From Lysobacter_K koreensis (lineage in GTDB: Bacteria; Pseudomonadota; Gammaproteobacteria; Xanthomonadales; Xanthomonadaceae): a stretch of 64,000 nucleotides of DNA. Both the position numbers and the translations under genes were made by a program. The stretch is from positions 1 to 64,000 of the forward strand of contig NZ_JBHTIH010000004.1 of assembly GCF_042677045.1 (NCBI RefSeq). Reading direction: 5' to 3'. Below, piece by piece: positions 1-6,995 of this stretch. The first letter of the stretch is position 1. Each line of letters begins with the position of its first letter. The notes under the pieces were generated by a model. The model searched no databases, was not told the DNA's origin, and saw only the letters and a list, made by a program, of their open reading frames with translations.

Positions 1-264
1 GTCTTCGGCCAGTCCGGCGATGGCGAGGGTGACCCGGAACTCTTCGAGCAGCCGGATCTCCTTGAAGTACTCGATCTCGTCCTTGCGCACGACCGGGCCG
101 ATCTGTCGGCGCGCGAACTCGTGGGTGGGAAAGCCGTGCTCGGCGAAGAACATCATGCGGACGTCGGCGGACTTGTCGAGGAAGGCCGTGTTGCGCATGT
201 GGGAGTTGAAGTCCATGTCGCCCCAACCGGCGATGAGTCGCTTCTCGAACACCTGAGCCTCCAT
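1..264 (-). CDS. Acyl-CoA thioesterase, hotdog fold (4HBT type), 5' part only
   Basis: This is the first 88 codons of a gene that runs off the left edge of the window. The protein begins MEAQVFEKRLIAGWGDMDFN and continues with a segment around SHMRNTAFLDKSADVR. The GDMDFNSHMRN stretch corresponds to the D-x-(D/N)-x-x-x-H-x-x-N motif at the active site of the 4-hydroxybenzoyl-CoA / YbgC thioesterase family, which hydrolyses acyl-CoA thioesters in the cytoplasm. The ATG at 264 is the only sensible start, because the motif follows within 20 residues as usual for this family. Its substrate cannot be inferred. Upstream lies a long repeat-filled region rather than an operon partner. Confidence 0.75.
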   Translation of the reverse strand, partial: MEAQVFEKRLIAGWGDMDFNSHMRNTAFLDKSADVRMMFFAEHGFPTHEFARRQIGPVVRKDEIEYFKEIRLLEEFRVTLAIAGLAED

Positions 265-360
265 GGGCCGCCATCCGCCGCTGGCCTGCCGCTGACGCCG
301 GGCGCATGCCGGACCGCGAAGCGGGTTCGGCCTGCCTGGGTGGATTGTTGCACCCGCCTC

Positions 361-382
361 GTAGGGCGGGTTTCAACCCGCC
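361..382 (+). repeat. GTAG-headed REP hairpin, left member of a pair
   Basis: GTAG followed by an 8-bp inverted repeat (GGCGGGTT/AACCCGCC) around a 2-3 base loop. A matching element in the opposite orientation lies at 811-831. Together they flank the 21-22 bp tandem array. Headers of the GTAG type are typical of REP elements in Stenotrophomonas and relatives (SMAG elements). Confidence 0.7.
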
Positions 383-446
383 GGCTCCTGGTCGGGGTTT
401 GCGAGCCGGGAAACGGGTCGCCCCGCCGCTCCGGTGCGCCACGCAA

Positions 447-793
447 CCGCTTCCAAGCGGTGCGATGACCGCTCTGGAGCCCCGTTGAACCGGTCTGGAG
501 GGTTCGGGAACCGCTCTGGAGCGGCTTGGTAGCCGCTCTCGAGGGTCGGGGAATCGCTTTAGAGCGGTGAAGTTGCCGCTCTGGAGGGTCGCGGAACCGC
601 ATTAGAGCGGTCAAGTAGCCGCTCTCGAGGGTCGCGGAATCGAATTAGAGCGGCTAAGTAGCCGCTCTCGAGGTATGGGGGAGCCGCTCTCGAGGTATCG
701 AACAACCGCTCTGGAGCGGTGCGATAGCCGCTCTCGGGGTATCGGGGGACTGCTCTGGAGGGTGGCGGTGACTGTTCCGGAGGAGTGGAGTCA
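447..793. repeat. Degenerate 21-22 bp tandem repeat, about 16 units
   Basis: About sixteen head-to-tail units start near 447, 469, 490, 511, 533, 554, 576, 597, 619, 640, 662, 684, 706, 728, 750 and 772. The spacing is always 21 or 22 bases. The core is CCGCTCT(G/C)GAGGGT or its partner TTAGAGCGG, so neighbouring units can pair through CCGCTCT/AGAGCGG. Several units are preceded by GTAG or AGTAG. The units have diverged and there are no unique spacers, so this is not a CRISPR array. No open reading frame here looks real. Function unknown. Confidence 0.75.
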
Positions 794-810
794 CGCGCCG
801 GGCGCGCAGC

Positions 811-831
811 GGCGGGTTGCAACCCGCCTAC
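811..831 (-). repeat. GTAG-headed REP hairpin, right member of a pair
   Basis: Reverse-orientation copy of the element at 361-382: GGCGGGTTGCAACCCGCC followed by CTAC. It closes the pair that brackets the 21-22 bp array. Confidence 0.7.
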
Positions 832-858
832 GGGGTCTGGTGGCGTGGTGGCTCCTCG

Positions 859-1731
859 CGAAGAGCACCCCTCCCCAACCCTCCCCTGCTGCGCAAGGGA
901 GGGGGCGAATCAAGAGCGTGCTGACCGCTTTGCTCCTCCCCTTTCGCGTAGCGAAGGGGGAGGTTGGGAGGGGGTGCTTTGGAGTTGCGGCGCGACGCGA
1001 AGAGCACCCCTCCCCAACCCGTCCGGCCGACGGGCACAGCCCATCGGCGCTCGTCGGGGCGCGAGCCAATGGCTCGCAAGCGCCCCGCTTCGCCCCCTGC
1101 TGCGCAAGGGAGGGGGCGAATCCAGAGCGTGCGGACCGCTTTGCTCCTCCCCTTTCGCGTAGCGAAGGGGGAGGTTGGGAGGGGGTGCTTTGGATTTTGC
1201 GGCGCGGCGCGAACAGCACCCCTCCCCAGCCCTCCCCTGCTGCGCAAGGGAGGGAGCGAATCCAGAGCTTGCGGATCGCTTTGCTCCTCCCCTTTCGCGT
1301 AGCGAAGGGGGAGGTTGGGAGGGGGTGCTTTGGATTTTGCGACGCGACGCGAAAAGCACCCCTCCCCCGCCCGTCCGGCCGACGGGCATAGCCCGTCGGC
1401 GCTCACCGGGGCGCGAGCCAATGGCTCGCAAGCGCCCCGCCTCGCCCCCTGCTTTGCAAGGGAGGGAGCGAATCCAGAGCGTGCGGACCGCTTTGCTCCT
1501 CCCCTTTCGCGTAGCGAAGGGGGAGGTTGGGAGGGGCTGCTTTGGATTTTGCGACGTGGCGCGAACAGCACCCCTCCCCAACCCGTCCGGCCGACGGGCA
1601 TAGCCCGTCGGCGCTCACCGGGGCGCGAGCCAATGGCTCGCAAGCGCCCCGCCTCGCCCCCTGCTTCGCAAGGGAGGGAGCGAATCCACAGCGTGCCGGC
1701 CGCTTGGCCCCCTGCTGCGCGAGGGAGGGAG
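859..1731. repeat. Five tandem units of a 140-210 bp G/C-tract palindromic element
   Basis: Units begin near 859, 1000, 1210, 1350 and 1563. Each starts with an AGCACCCCTCCCC tract, carries a hairpin of the type CCCTCCCCTGC..GCAAGGGAGGG, then a second hairpin CTCCCCTTTCGC-GTAGCGAAGGGGGAG, and ends with GGTTGGGAGGGGGTGCTTT. The outer ends are inverted copies of each other, so a whole unit can fold into one long cruciform. Units 2, 4 and 5 carry an extra segment of about 70 bp with its own CCGACGGGC/GCCCGTCGG palindrome. Unit 5 is truncated and abuts the stop codon of the PD40 gene at 1732. Related copies occur near 3562, 17644, 21678 and 37021. Confidence 0.85.
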
Positions 1732-2631
1732 TCAGACGCAGCCGGGCTTGCCGGTCACCGCCGGTGCCTTCATCCGGTACAGGTCCAGCTGGCCGGCCTT
1801 CGGCGACTTCGCGCTGCCGCTGACCAGCAGCTCGCCGGGCTTGTTCCAGTCGAGCGCCGGGCCGAGCGTGCGTGCGTCGGCGCTGTTGAACGACAGCTTC
1901 AGCGGCGCCGCGTCGGCGTAGCGGCGGCCGTCGCACTGGGCGAGCAACAGGCGGATCGGTTGCGCGTCGGCGTCGTCCGAGCGCGCGAACACGATCGCCT
2001 CGCCGTTGCCGAGCCAGGCCGCGTCGAACTCGTCGGCTTTCGTGTTCACGCCAGGCACCGGCTTCGGATCGACGAACGCCTGGCCGTCCCAGCGCGCAAC
2101 CAGCAGGTCGTGGCGGCCGGCGCCGCCATGACCGTCGCTGGCGAACAGCAGCTGCTGGCCGTCGCGGCTCGGGGTCGGCGCGCGTTCGTCGCCCGCGCCG
2201 TTGACGCCGGCGCCGAGGTTCTCGGCCTGGCCGAACGACCCGTCGGCGCGCACCGGCGCGCGGTACAGGTCGTCGCCGCCGCGACCGCCGGGGCGGTTGG
2301 AAACGAAGTACAGCCAGTGGCCGTTGCCGCTGAACAGCGGCGCGAAGTCGTTGGCCTTGGAGTTGATCGGCACTGGCTTGGCGTCCTGCCAGCGGCCGTC
2401 CTTGAGCGTGGCCTGCCACAGGTCCCCGCCGCCGGCGCCGCCGCTGCGGTCGGTGCTGCCCCAGACGATGCGCCGGCCGTCCGGGCTGACGCTGCCGCGC
2501 ACTTCGCTGGCCTTGGTCGAGACCACGCCCATGCCCTCGATGCCGAACTCGGACAGGTACGCGTGCGCGAGTCCGGCCGTTAAGAGGCCCGGGAGTAAAA
2601 TGATCTTCAGCAAGGCCGTGCCACGTCGCAT
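1732..2631 (-). CDS. Secreted PD40/TolB-like beta-propeller protein
   Basis: A 299-residue protein with an N-terminal signal peptide (hydrophobic core about residues 7-23, cleavage after AHA). It has repeated PD40 (WD40-like) blades: VSPDGRRIVWGS near residue 48, FSGNGHWLYFVSNRPGG near 100, PSRDGQQLLFASDG near 150 and WLGNGEAIVFARS near 205. Proteins of this type fold as periplasmic beta-propellers and usually act as binding platforms rather than enzymes. The ATG at 2631 is supported by a GGGAG ribosome-binding site 8 bases upstream. It is divergent from aroE. Its 3' end touches the repeat array, which may act as a transcript-end structure. The partner is not known. Confidence 0.8.
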   Translation of the reverse strand: MRRGTALLKIILLPGLLTAGLAHAYLSEFGIEGMGVVSTKASEVRGSVSPDGRRIVWGSTDRSGGAGGGDLWQATLKDGRWQDAKPVPINSKANDFAPLFSGNGHWLYFVSNRPGGRGGDDLYRAPVRADGSFGQAENLGAGVNGAGDERAPTPSRDGQQLLFASDGHGGAGRHDLLVARWDGQAFVDPKPVPGVNTKADEFDAAWLGNGEAIVFARSDDADAQPIRLLLAQCDGRRYADAAPLKLSFNSADARTLGPALDWNKPGELLVSGSAKSPKAGQLDLYRMKAPAVTGKPGCV

Positions 2632-2675
2632 CGTGCGTCTCCCTTGGTTACCAACGAGTCTAGCGAGGCGCCGCC

Positions 2676-3551
2676 ATGCCGATTTCCGCCCCCGTCACGA
2701 ATCCCGACGCGGCCAAACGCTATGCGGTGATCGGCCACCCGGTCGCGCATTCGCTGTCGCCGCGAATCCACGCCGCGTTCGGCAAGCAGCTCGGCATCGC
2801 GCTGGAGTACAGCGCGATCGACGCGACCGACGAGCAGTTCGACGCCGCGCTCGCGGCGTTCGCGGCCGAGGGCGGCCTGGGCGCCAACGTCACCCTGCCG
2901 CACAAGGCGCGCGCCGCCGCCGCGTGCACCACGCTGACCGAGCGCGCGCGCCGCGCCGGCGCGGTCAACACCCTGGTCCGCAGCACCACCGGCTGGGAGG
3001 GCGACAACACCGACGGCGCCGGCCTGGTGCGCGACCTGACCGAGCGCCACGGCCTGGACCTGCGCGCGCGCCGCACCCTGCTGATCGGCGCCGGCGGCGC
3101 CGCGCGCGGGGTGGCGCCGGCGCTGCTCGATGCCGGCATCGGCGAGTTGTTCATCGTCAACCGCACGCCCGAGCGCACCGACGCGCTGGCCGATGCGCTG
3201 GGCCAGCCCGGGCGCGTGCACCCGCGCTACTTCGACGACCTGGTCGCGCTGGGCACGTTCGACCTGGTCGTCAACGCGACCTCGGCCGCGCGCGACGCGG
3301 CGTTGCCGTCGTTGCCGATGGGGCTGTGCGGCAAGCGCACCGCGGCGGTCGACCTGAGCTACGGCGAGGTCGCGATCCCGTTCCTGGCGTGGGCGCGCGC
3401 GGCCGGCGCGCACGACCGCGTCGACGGCCTCGGCATGCTGGTCGAGCAGGCCGCCGAGAGCTTCGCGCGCTGGCACGGGGTGCGGCCGGAGACCGATGCG
3501 GTGTACGCGTCGCTGCACGAACGCCATGCTGCGCTGGTTACGGCGGATTGA
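2676..3551 (+). CDS. aroE: Shikimate dehydrogenase (NADP+)
   Basis: A 291-residue enzyme that reduces 3-dehydroshikimate to shikimate in aromatic amino-acid biosynthesis, in the cytoplasm. The shikimate-binding HSLSP motif is at residues 25-29. The catalytic lysine is K77 in NVTLPHK and the catalytic aspartate D114 in DNTDG. The nucleotide-binding glycine loop GAGGAARG is at 139-146, and the C-terminal GLGMLVEQAAESF helix is intact. The length is close to the family norm of 270-290. It is divergent from the PD40 gene with a 44-base gap. An imperfect CCCTCCTTT/AAAGGAGGG hairpin follows at 3574-3594. Confidence 0.97.
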   Translation: MPISAPVTNPDAAKRYAVIGHPVAHSLSPRIHAAFGKQLGIALEYSAIDATDEQFDAALAAFAAEGGLGANVTLPHKARAAAACTTLTERARRAGAVNTLVRSTTGWEGDNTDGAGLVRDLTERHGLDLRARRTLLIGAGGAARGVAPALLDAGIGELFIVNRTPERTDALADALGQPGRVHPRYFDDLVALGTFDLVVNATSAARDAALPSLPMGLCGKRTAAVDLSYGEVAIPFLAWARAAGAHDRVDGLGMLVEQAAESFARWHGVRPETDAVYASLHERHAALVTAD

Positions 3552-3561
3552 GGCAGAAGCA

Positions 3562-3602
3562 AATCCTCCCCGGCCCTCCTTTGAAAAAGGAGGGGGAAAA
3601 GC
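3562..3602. repeat. Short G/C-tract hairpin after aroE
   Basis: CTCCCCGGCCCTCCTTT, a three-base loop and AAAGGAGGGGG form a 9-bp stem between aroE and the cysteine-cluster gene. It looks like a minimal relative of the dispersed CCCTCCCC/GGGAGGG element. No T-run follows, so it is a poor intrinsic terminator. Confidence 0.5.
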
Positions 3603-3618
3603 CCCCAGGAATAGACCC

Positions 3619-3873
3619 ATGGATTGCCGCGCGCTGTGCGGCGCGTGCTGCATCGCGCCGTCGATCACCTCACCGATTCCCGGCATGCCGCACGGCAAGC
3701 CGGCCGGCGTGGCGTGCGTGCAGCTCGACGCGCAGCTGCGCTGCCAGTTGTTCGGCAAACCCGAACGGCCATCGTTTTGCGCGTCGTTGCGGCCGTCGGC
3801 GGAGATGTGCGGGGCGCGGCGCGAGGACGCGTTCGCGATCCTCGATGCGCTGGAGCTGGCCACGCAACCGTAG
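3619..3873 (+). CDS. YkgJ-family cysteine-cluster protein (possible metal/zinc binder)
   Basis: An 84-residue protein beginning MDCRALCGACC, a C-x3-C-x2-CC cluster at residues 3, 7, 10 and 11. Further cysteines occur in ACVQLDAQLRCQLFG and near PSFCASLRPSAEMCG. This pattern is that of the YkgJ/UPF0153 family, thought to bind zinc or an iron-sulfur cluster, with no defined biochemical role. The ATG at 3619 was chosen because the conserved cluster begins at residue 3. Its last codon is followed by a TAG that belongs to the GTAG header of the palindromic element starting at 3870, so the repeat provides the stop codon. It converges on the carbonic-anhydrase gene. Confidence 0.8.
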   Translation: MDCRALCGACCIAPSITSPIPGMPHGKPAGVACVQLDAQLRCQLFGKPERPSFCASLRPSAEMCGARREDAFAILDALELATQP

Positions 3874-3954
3874 GATGGGTTGAGCCAAAGGCGATACCCA
3901 TCTCGCCGTGGATCGTGCGAGCCGATGGGTATCGCTGCGCTCAACCCATCCTAC
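3870..3954. repeat. GTAG...CTAC inverted REP pair between convergent genes
   Basis: The left arm starts GTAGGATGGGTTGAGC and the right arm ends GCTCAACCCATCCTAC, so the 85 bp fold into one long hairpin. Each arm also contains its own GATGGGT/ACCCATC palindrome. The TAG of the left header is the stop codon of the cysteine-cluster gene. The TAG of the right header, on the minus strand, is the stop codon of the carbonic-anhydrase gene. Its position between two gene ends would suit a bidirectional transcript-end structure. Confidence 0.85.
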
Positions 3955-4499
3955 GCAAGCGGCTTCGTGCCGGTGAGGTAGTGGTCTTTCAGCCGCACGT
4001 AATGCTGCGCCGAGTAGTACAGCGCCTCGATCTGGGCGTCGCTGAGCTTGCGCACGAAACGCCCGGGGTTGCCGAGCCACAGCTCGCCCTCGCCGACCTC
4101 CTTGCCCGGCGAGATCAGGGTGCCGGCGCCGACGAAACCGTGCTTCCGCACCACCGCGCCGTCGAGCACGATCGCGCCCATGCCGATCAGCGCCGCGTCC
4201 TCGATCCGGCAGGCGTGGATGATCGCCTTGTGGCCGATGGTGACGTCGTCGCCGATCACGGTGGCGAAACCGCCGAGCTTCGCATGCGGGCCGTCGTGGC
4301 TGACGTGGACGATGGTGCCGTCCTGGATGTTGGTGCGCGCGCCGATGCGGATGAAGTTGACGTCGCCGCGGACCACGCAGCCGGGCCAGATCGAGACGTC
4401 GTCGCCGAGCACGACGTCGCCGATCAGGCTGGCGGCGGAGTCGACGTAGACGCGCGCGCCGAGTTGCGGGAACTGGTCGAGGTAGGGGCGGAGGCTCAT
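3951..4499 (-). CDS. Gamma-class carbonic anhydrase-like hexapeptide-repeat protein
   Basis: A 182-residue left-handed beta-helix protein of the YrdA/PaaY/gamma-carbonic anhydrase family. Hexapeptide repeats run through SAASLIGDVVLGDDVSIWPG, RIGARTNIQDGTIVHV and TVIGDDVTIGHKAIIHACRI. The zinc-ligand histidines of the family are recognisable in IVHVSHDG, TIGHKA and IIHACRI. Known relatives form trimers with metal at subunit interfaces; some hydrate CO2 and others have thioesterase-like or unknown roles, so activity is inferred. The start at 4499 lies about 40 bases from the divergent aldehyde dehydrogenase start. Its stop codon comes from the palindromic element at 3870-3954. Confidence 0.88.
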   Translation of the reverse strand: MSLRPYLDQFPQLGARVYVDSAASLIGDVVLGDDVSIWPGCVVRGDVNFIRIGARTNIQDGTIVHVSHDGPHAKLGGFATVIGDDVTIGHKAIIHACRIEDAALIGMGAIVLDGAVVRKHGFVGAGTLISPGKEVGEGELWLGNPGRFVRKLSDAQIEALYYSAQHYVRLKDHYLTGTKPLA

Positions 4500-4538
4500 G
4501 GCGGGATTCTAAGCCGGGGCGGCACTACACTGCGGCGT

Positions 4539-5969
4539 ATGGACATCACCGCCGACGCCACTCCCGCCGAACTGGCCGCCACCCGCGAACGCCTGCGCGC
4601 GGCCTGGCAGGCGCGCAAGCCCGACTACGCGCAGCGCCGCGGCGACCTGGAGCGCCTGCGCGATGCGTTCCGCGCACGCATCCCGGCGATGGACGCGGCG
4701 ATCCGCGCCGACTTCGGCCACCGATCGACGCACGAGAACCTGATCTCCGAGGCGATGGTGACGCTGTCCGAGATCGACCACGCGATCGCGCGCCTGCGCC
4801 GCTGGATGAAACCCACGCGCGCCGCGGTCGGCTGGAAGTTCTGGCCGGCCAGCGCGCAGGTGCGGCCCGAACCGGTCGGCGTGATCGGCATCCTGTCGCC
4901 GTGGAACTACCCGGTGAACCTGGCGCTGGTGCCGCTGGTGTCGGCGATCGCGGCCGGCAACCACGCCTACCTCAAGCCGTCGGAGCACACCCCGCGCACG
5001 TCGGCGTTCCTGCGCGAGTTGCTGGGCGAGGTGTTCCCGGCCGAGCGGGTCGCGGTCGCGCTCGGCGGGCCGGAGGTCGGGGCGGCGTTCGCGGCGCTGC
5101 CGTTCGACCACCTGCTGTTCACCGGCTCGACCGCGGTCGGCCGCAAGGTGATGGCCGCGGCCGCGCCCAACCTGACCCCGGTCACGTTGGAGCTGGGCGG
5201 CAAGGCACCGGCGCTGGTGTGCAGCGATTTCCCGACCGAACTTGCCGCCGCGCGGATCGCGACCGGCAAGTGGTTCAACGCCGGCCAGACCTGCATCGGC
5301 GTGGACTACGTGCTGGTCGACGCGGGTCGTCGCGACGAACTGGTCGCGGCGCTGCAGGCCGAACTGCGCGCGCGCTACGGCGACGCATTCAGCACCGACG
5401 ACTACACCCGCATCATCAGCGACGCCCAGTTCGCGCGCCTGCGCGGCTACATCGACGACGCGCACGCGCGCGATATCGAGGTGATAGAACCGTTCGCCGC
5501 CGACGAGGCCACCGCGCGCGCCCGCGCCGCGCAGCGCATCTTTCCGCCGGTGCTGGTGCTGGAGCCGGGCCAAGACGCCGACGTCATGCGCCACGAGATC
5601 TTCGGCCCGATCCTGCCGATCGTGTCCTACCGCACGCTGGACGAGGCGATCGGCCGCATCAACGCGCTCGAGCGGCCGCTGGCGCTGTACCCGTTCGGTT
5701 TCCGCGGCGACGACATTGAGCGCATCGTCGCCGGCACCCTGGCCGGTGGCGTCACCGTCAACGACACCCTGGTGCACTTCGGCGTGCACGACCTGCCGTT
5801 CGGCGGTATCGGCCCCAGCGGCATCGGCGCGATCCACGGCAAGACCGGCTTCGATGCCTTCAGCAAGGCGCTGCCGGTGTTCCGCCAGCGCCGCCTGGCC
5901 GCGAGCGACTGGCTCAAGCCGCCGTATCGCGGGCGGGTGGATCGGCTGGTGCGGTGGCTGGCGAAGTAA
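4539..5969 (+). CDS. Coniferyl-type aldehyde dehydrogenase
   Basis: A 476-residue NAD(P)-dependent aldehyde dehydrogenase. The class 3-like sequence matches the coniferyl aldehyde dehydrogenase group, which oxidises aromatic or fatty aldehydes to acids. The substrate here is inferred. Visible motifs are the SPWNYPVNL cofactor region, FTGSTAVGRKV, the general-base glutamate E218 in LELGGK, and the nucleophile C252 in NAGQTCIG. Residues near the C-terminus (IHGKTGFDAFSKALPVF) match the family. The ATG at 4539 gives the expected short N-terminus. The gene is divergent from the gamma-carbonic anhydrase gene with a short shared promoter region. Confidence 0.88.
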   Translation: MDITADATPAELAATRERLRAAWQARKPDYAQRRGDLERLRDAFRARIPAMDAAIRADFGHRSTHENLISEAMVTLSEIDHAIARLRRWMKPTRAAVGWKFWPASAQVRPEPVGVIGILSPWNYPVNLALVPLVSAIAAGNHAYLKPSEHTPRTSAFLRELLGEVFPAERVAVALGGPEVGAAFAALPFDHLLFTGSTAVGRKVMAAAAPNLTPVTLELGGKAPALVCSDFPTELAAARIATGKWFNAGQTCIGVDYVLVDAGRRDELVAALQAELRARYGDAFSTDDYTRIISDAQFARLRGYIDDAHARDIEVIEPFAADEATARARAAQRIFPPVLVLEPGQDADVMRHEIFGPILPIVSYRTLDEAIGRINALERPLALYPFGFRGDDIERIVAGTLAGGVTVNDTLVHFGVHDLPFGGIGPSGIGAIHGKTGFDAFSKALPVFRQRRLAASDWLKPPYRGRVDRLVRWLAK

Positions 5970-6012
5970 CCACGACTCGCGCACGAATCAGCTCAAGCGA
6001 CCAACCCCCGCT

Positions 6013-6097
6013 CGTCATTCCTGCGAACGCAGGCTCCGCGCGGCGACTCGCGTATGGCGAGAAAAGTCACTGGATTCCTGCGTTCGCAGGAATGACG
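6013..6097. repeat. MITE-like 21-bp perfect inverted repeat
   Basis: The 21 bases at 6013-6033 (CGTCATTCCTGCGAACGCAG plus G) are exactly complementary to 6077-6097, separated by 43 bases. Each arm is itself a hairpin, CCTGCG-AA-CGCAGG. It lies between the convergent aldehyde-dehydrogenase and OmpA-like genes. Elements with CGTCATTCC termini and a GCG/CGC core are common in proteobacterial genomes as short non-coding repeats. Confidence 0.85.
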
Positions 6098-6119
6098 AGC
6101 AGAAGGTGCGGAGACCTTG

Positions 6120-6145
6120 GTAGCACCGAGCCTGCTCGGCGCTCG
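6120..6145 (+). repeat. Single GTAG-headed REP hairpin
   Basis: GTAG followed by GCACCGAGC-CT-GCTCGGCGC, a stem of about 8 bp with one mismatch. It sits 22 bases after the MITE-like element and before the 3' end of the OmpA-like gene. Confidence 0.6.
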
Positions 6146-6171
6146 ACTCCACAACCCAAAAGAATCCGCGC

Positions 6172-6993
6172 CTACAACACCCGGAACTCGATCCGCCGGT
6201 TGCGCGCGCGGCCGTCGGCGGTGGCGTTGTCGGCGATCGGCTGGTCGGGGCCGAGGCCCTGCACGCTGAGGTTGGCCGCGGCCACGCCGCGCTGCTCGAG
6301 GTAGGCCTTGACCGCGATCGCGCGGGCCATGCTCAGCGCAACGTTGGCCTCGCGCACGCCGACCGCGTCGGTGTGGCCGATCACCTGCACGCGCGCGTTG
6401 CCGATCTGCTTGAGCGCGGCGGCCATCTCCTCGAGGATCGCCTGGCCGCTGGGCGCGAGCGTCGCGCTGCCGCTCTGGAATTCGATGATGCGGTCGGCCA
6501 GCGCCTGGTCGAGCAGGTTCTGCTTGGCGCCGTCGCCGACCCGCAGCGCGTTGCCGTCGACGGTGAAGCTCTTGTTGAGGCGGGTGGCCAGCGCGCTGAT
6601 CAGCTGCTGGCGTTGCAGTTCGTTGCCGATCTGGCCGCTGACGCGGACCGCGTTGCCGTTGATCTCGAGCTTGCCGGTCGAGACCTGCTGCAGGTCGGGG
6701 TCGAGCATCGCGACCACGTGCTGGCGCCAGTTCGGCGGCGCGACCACCGCGTCGACCTCGATCCGGTCGACCACGCGCTGGGCGCCGTAGAGCTCGCGCA
6801 GGCGGGTGAGCACCGCGGCCTTGGTGGCCTCGTCGGGCACGGTGCCGGCGGCGATCACCGGTTGCTGCGAATTCGAGGCGGCCGGCGCCGCGGTCGGCGC
6901 GACCGATTGCGCGTGCACGGCGAGGATGGCCAGGCCGAGGCCGGCGGCGAGCAGCGAACGGAACGGCAGTGATCGGGGCAGGGTGCGGTGCAT
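6172..6993 (-). CDS. OmpA-family peptidoglycan-binding protein of the T6SS locus (TagN-like)
   Basis: A 273-residue protein with a signal peptide (hydrophobic residues about 9-28). The middle region (about residues 55-150) has the alternating pattern of a BON-like domain, for example KLEINGNAVRVSGQIGNE. The C-terminal OmpA domain contains IIEFQSGSATLAPSG and the peptidoglycan-binding stretch VIGHTDAVGVREANVALSMARA. It ends RNRRIEFRVL, typical of the fold. It lies directly downstream of tagF and tssM. In several T6SS clusters an OmpA-like protein (TagL or TagN type) links the membrane complex to the cell wall. The gene name is inferred from context. The ATG at 6993 precedes the signal peptide. 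Confidence 0.82.
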   Translation of the reverse strand: MHRTLPRSLPFRSLLAAGLGLAILAVHAQSVAPTAAPAASNSQQPVIAAGTVPDEATKAAVLTRLRELYGAQRVVDRIEVDAVVAPPNWRQHVVAMLDPDLQQVSTGKLEINGNAVRVSGQIGNELQRQQLISALATRLNKSFTVDGNALRVGDGAKQNLLDQALADRIIEFQSGSATLAPSGQAILEEMAAALKQIGNARVQVIGHTDAVGVREANVALSMARAIAVKAYLEQRGVAAANLSVQGLGPDQPIADNATADGRARNRRIEFRVL

Positions 6994-6995
6994 GC

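Noticed and set aside
447..793. Possible CRISPR array because of regular short repeats.
   Set aside because: The spacing is 21-22 bases with no unique spacers, units are diverged and no cas gene is present.
828..1643. Long overlapping open reading frames in both directions in the repeat array.
   Set aside because: They arise from tandem copies of a palindromic element, give Pro/Arg-rich repetitive proteins and have no ribosome sites or family features.
2605..2625. Sigma-54-like sequence TGGCACGGCCTTGCT on the minus strand.
   Set aside because: The spacing is one base short and it lies inside the first codons of the PD40 gene.
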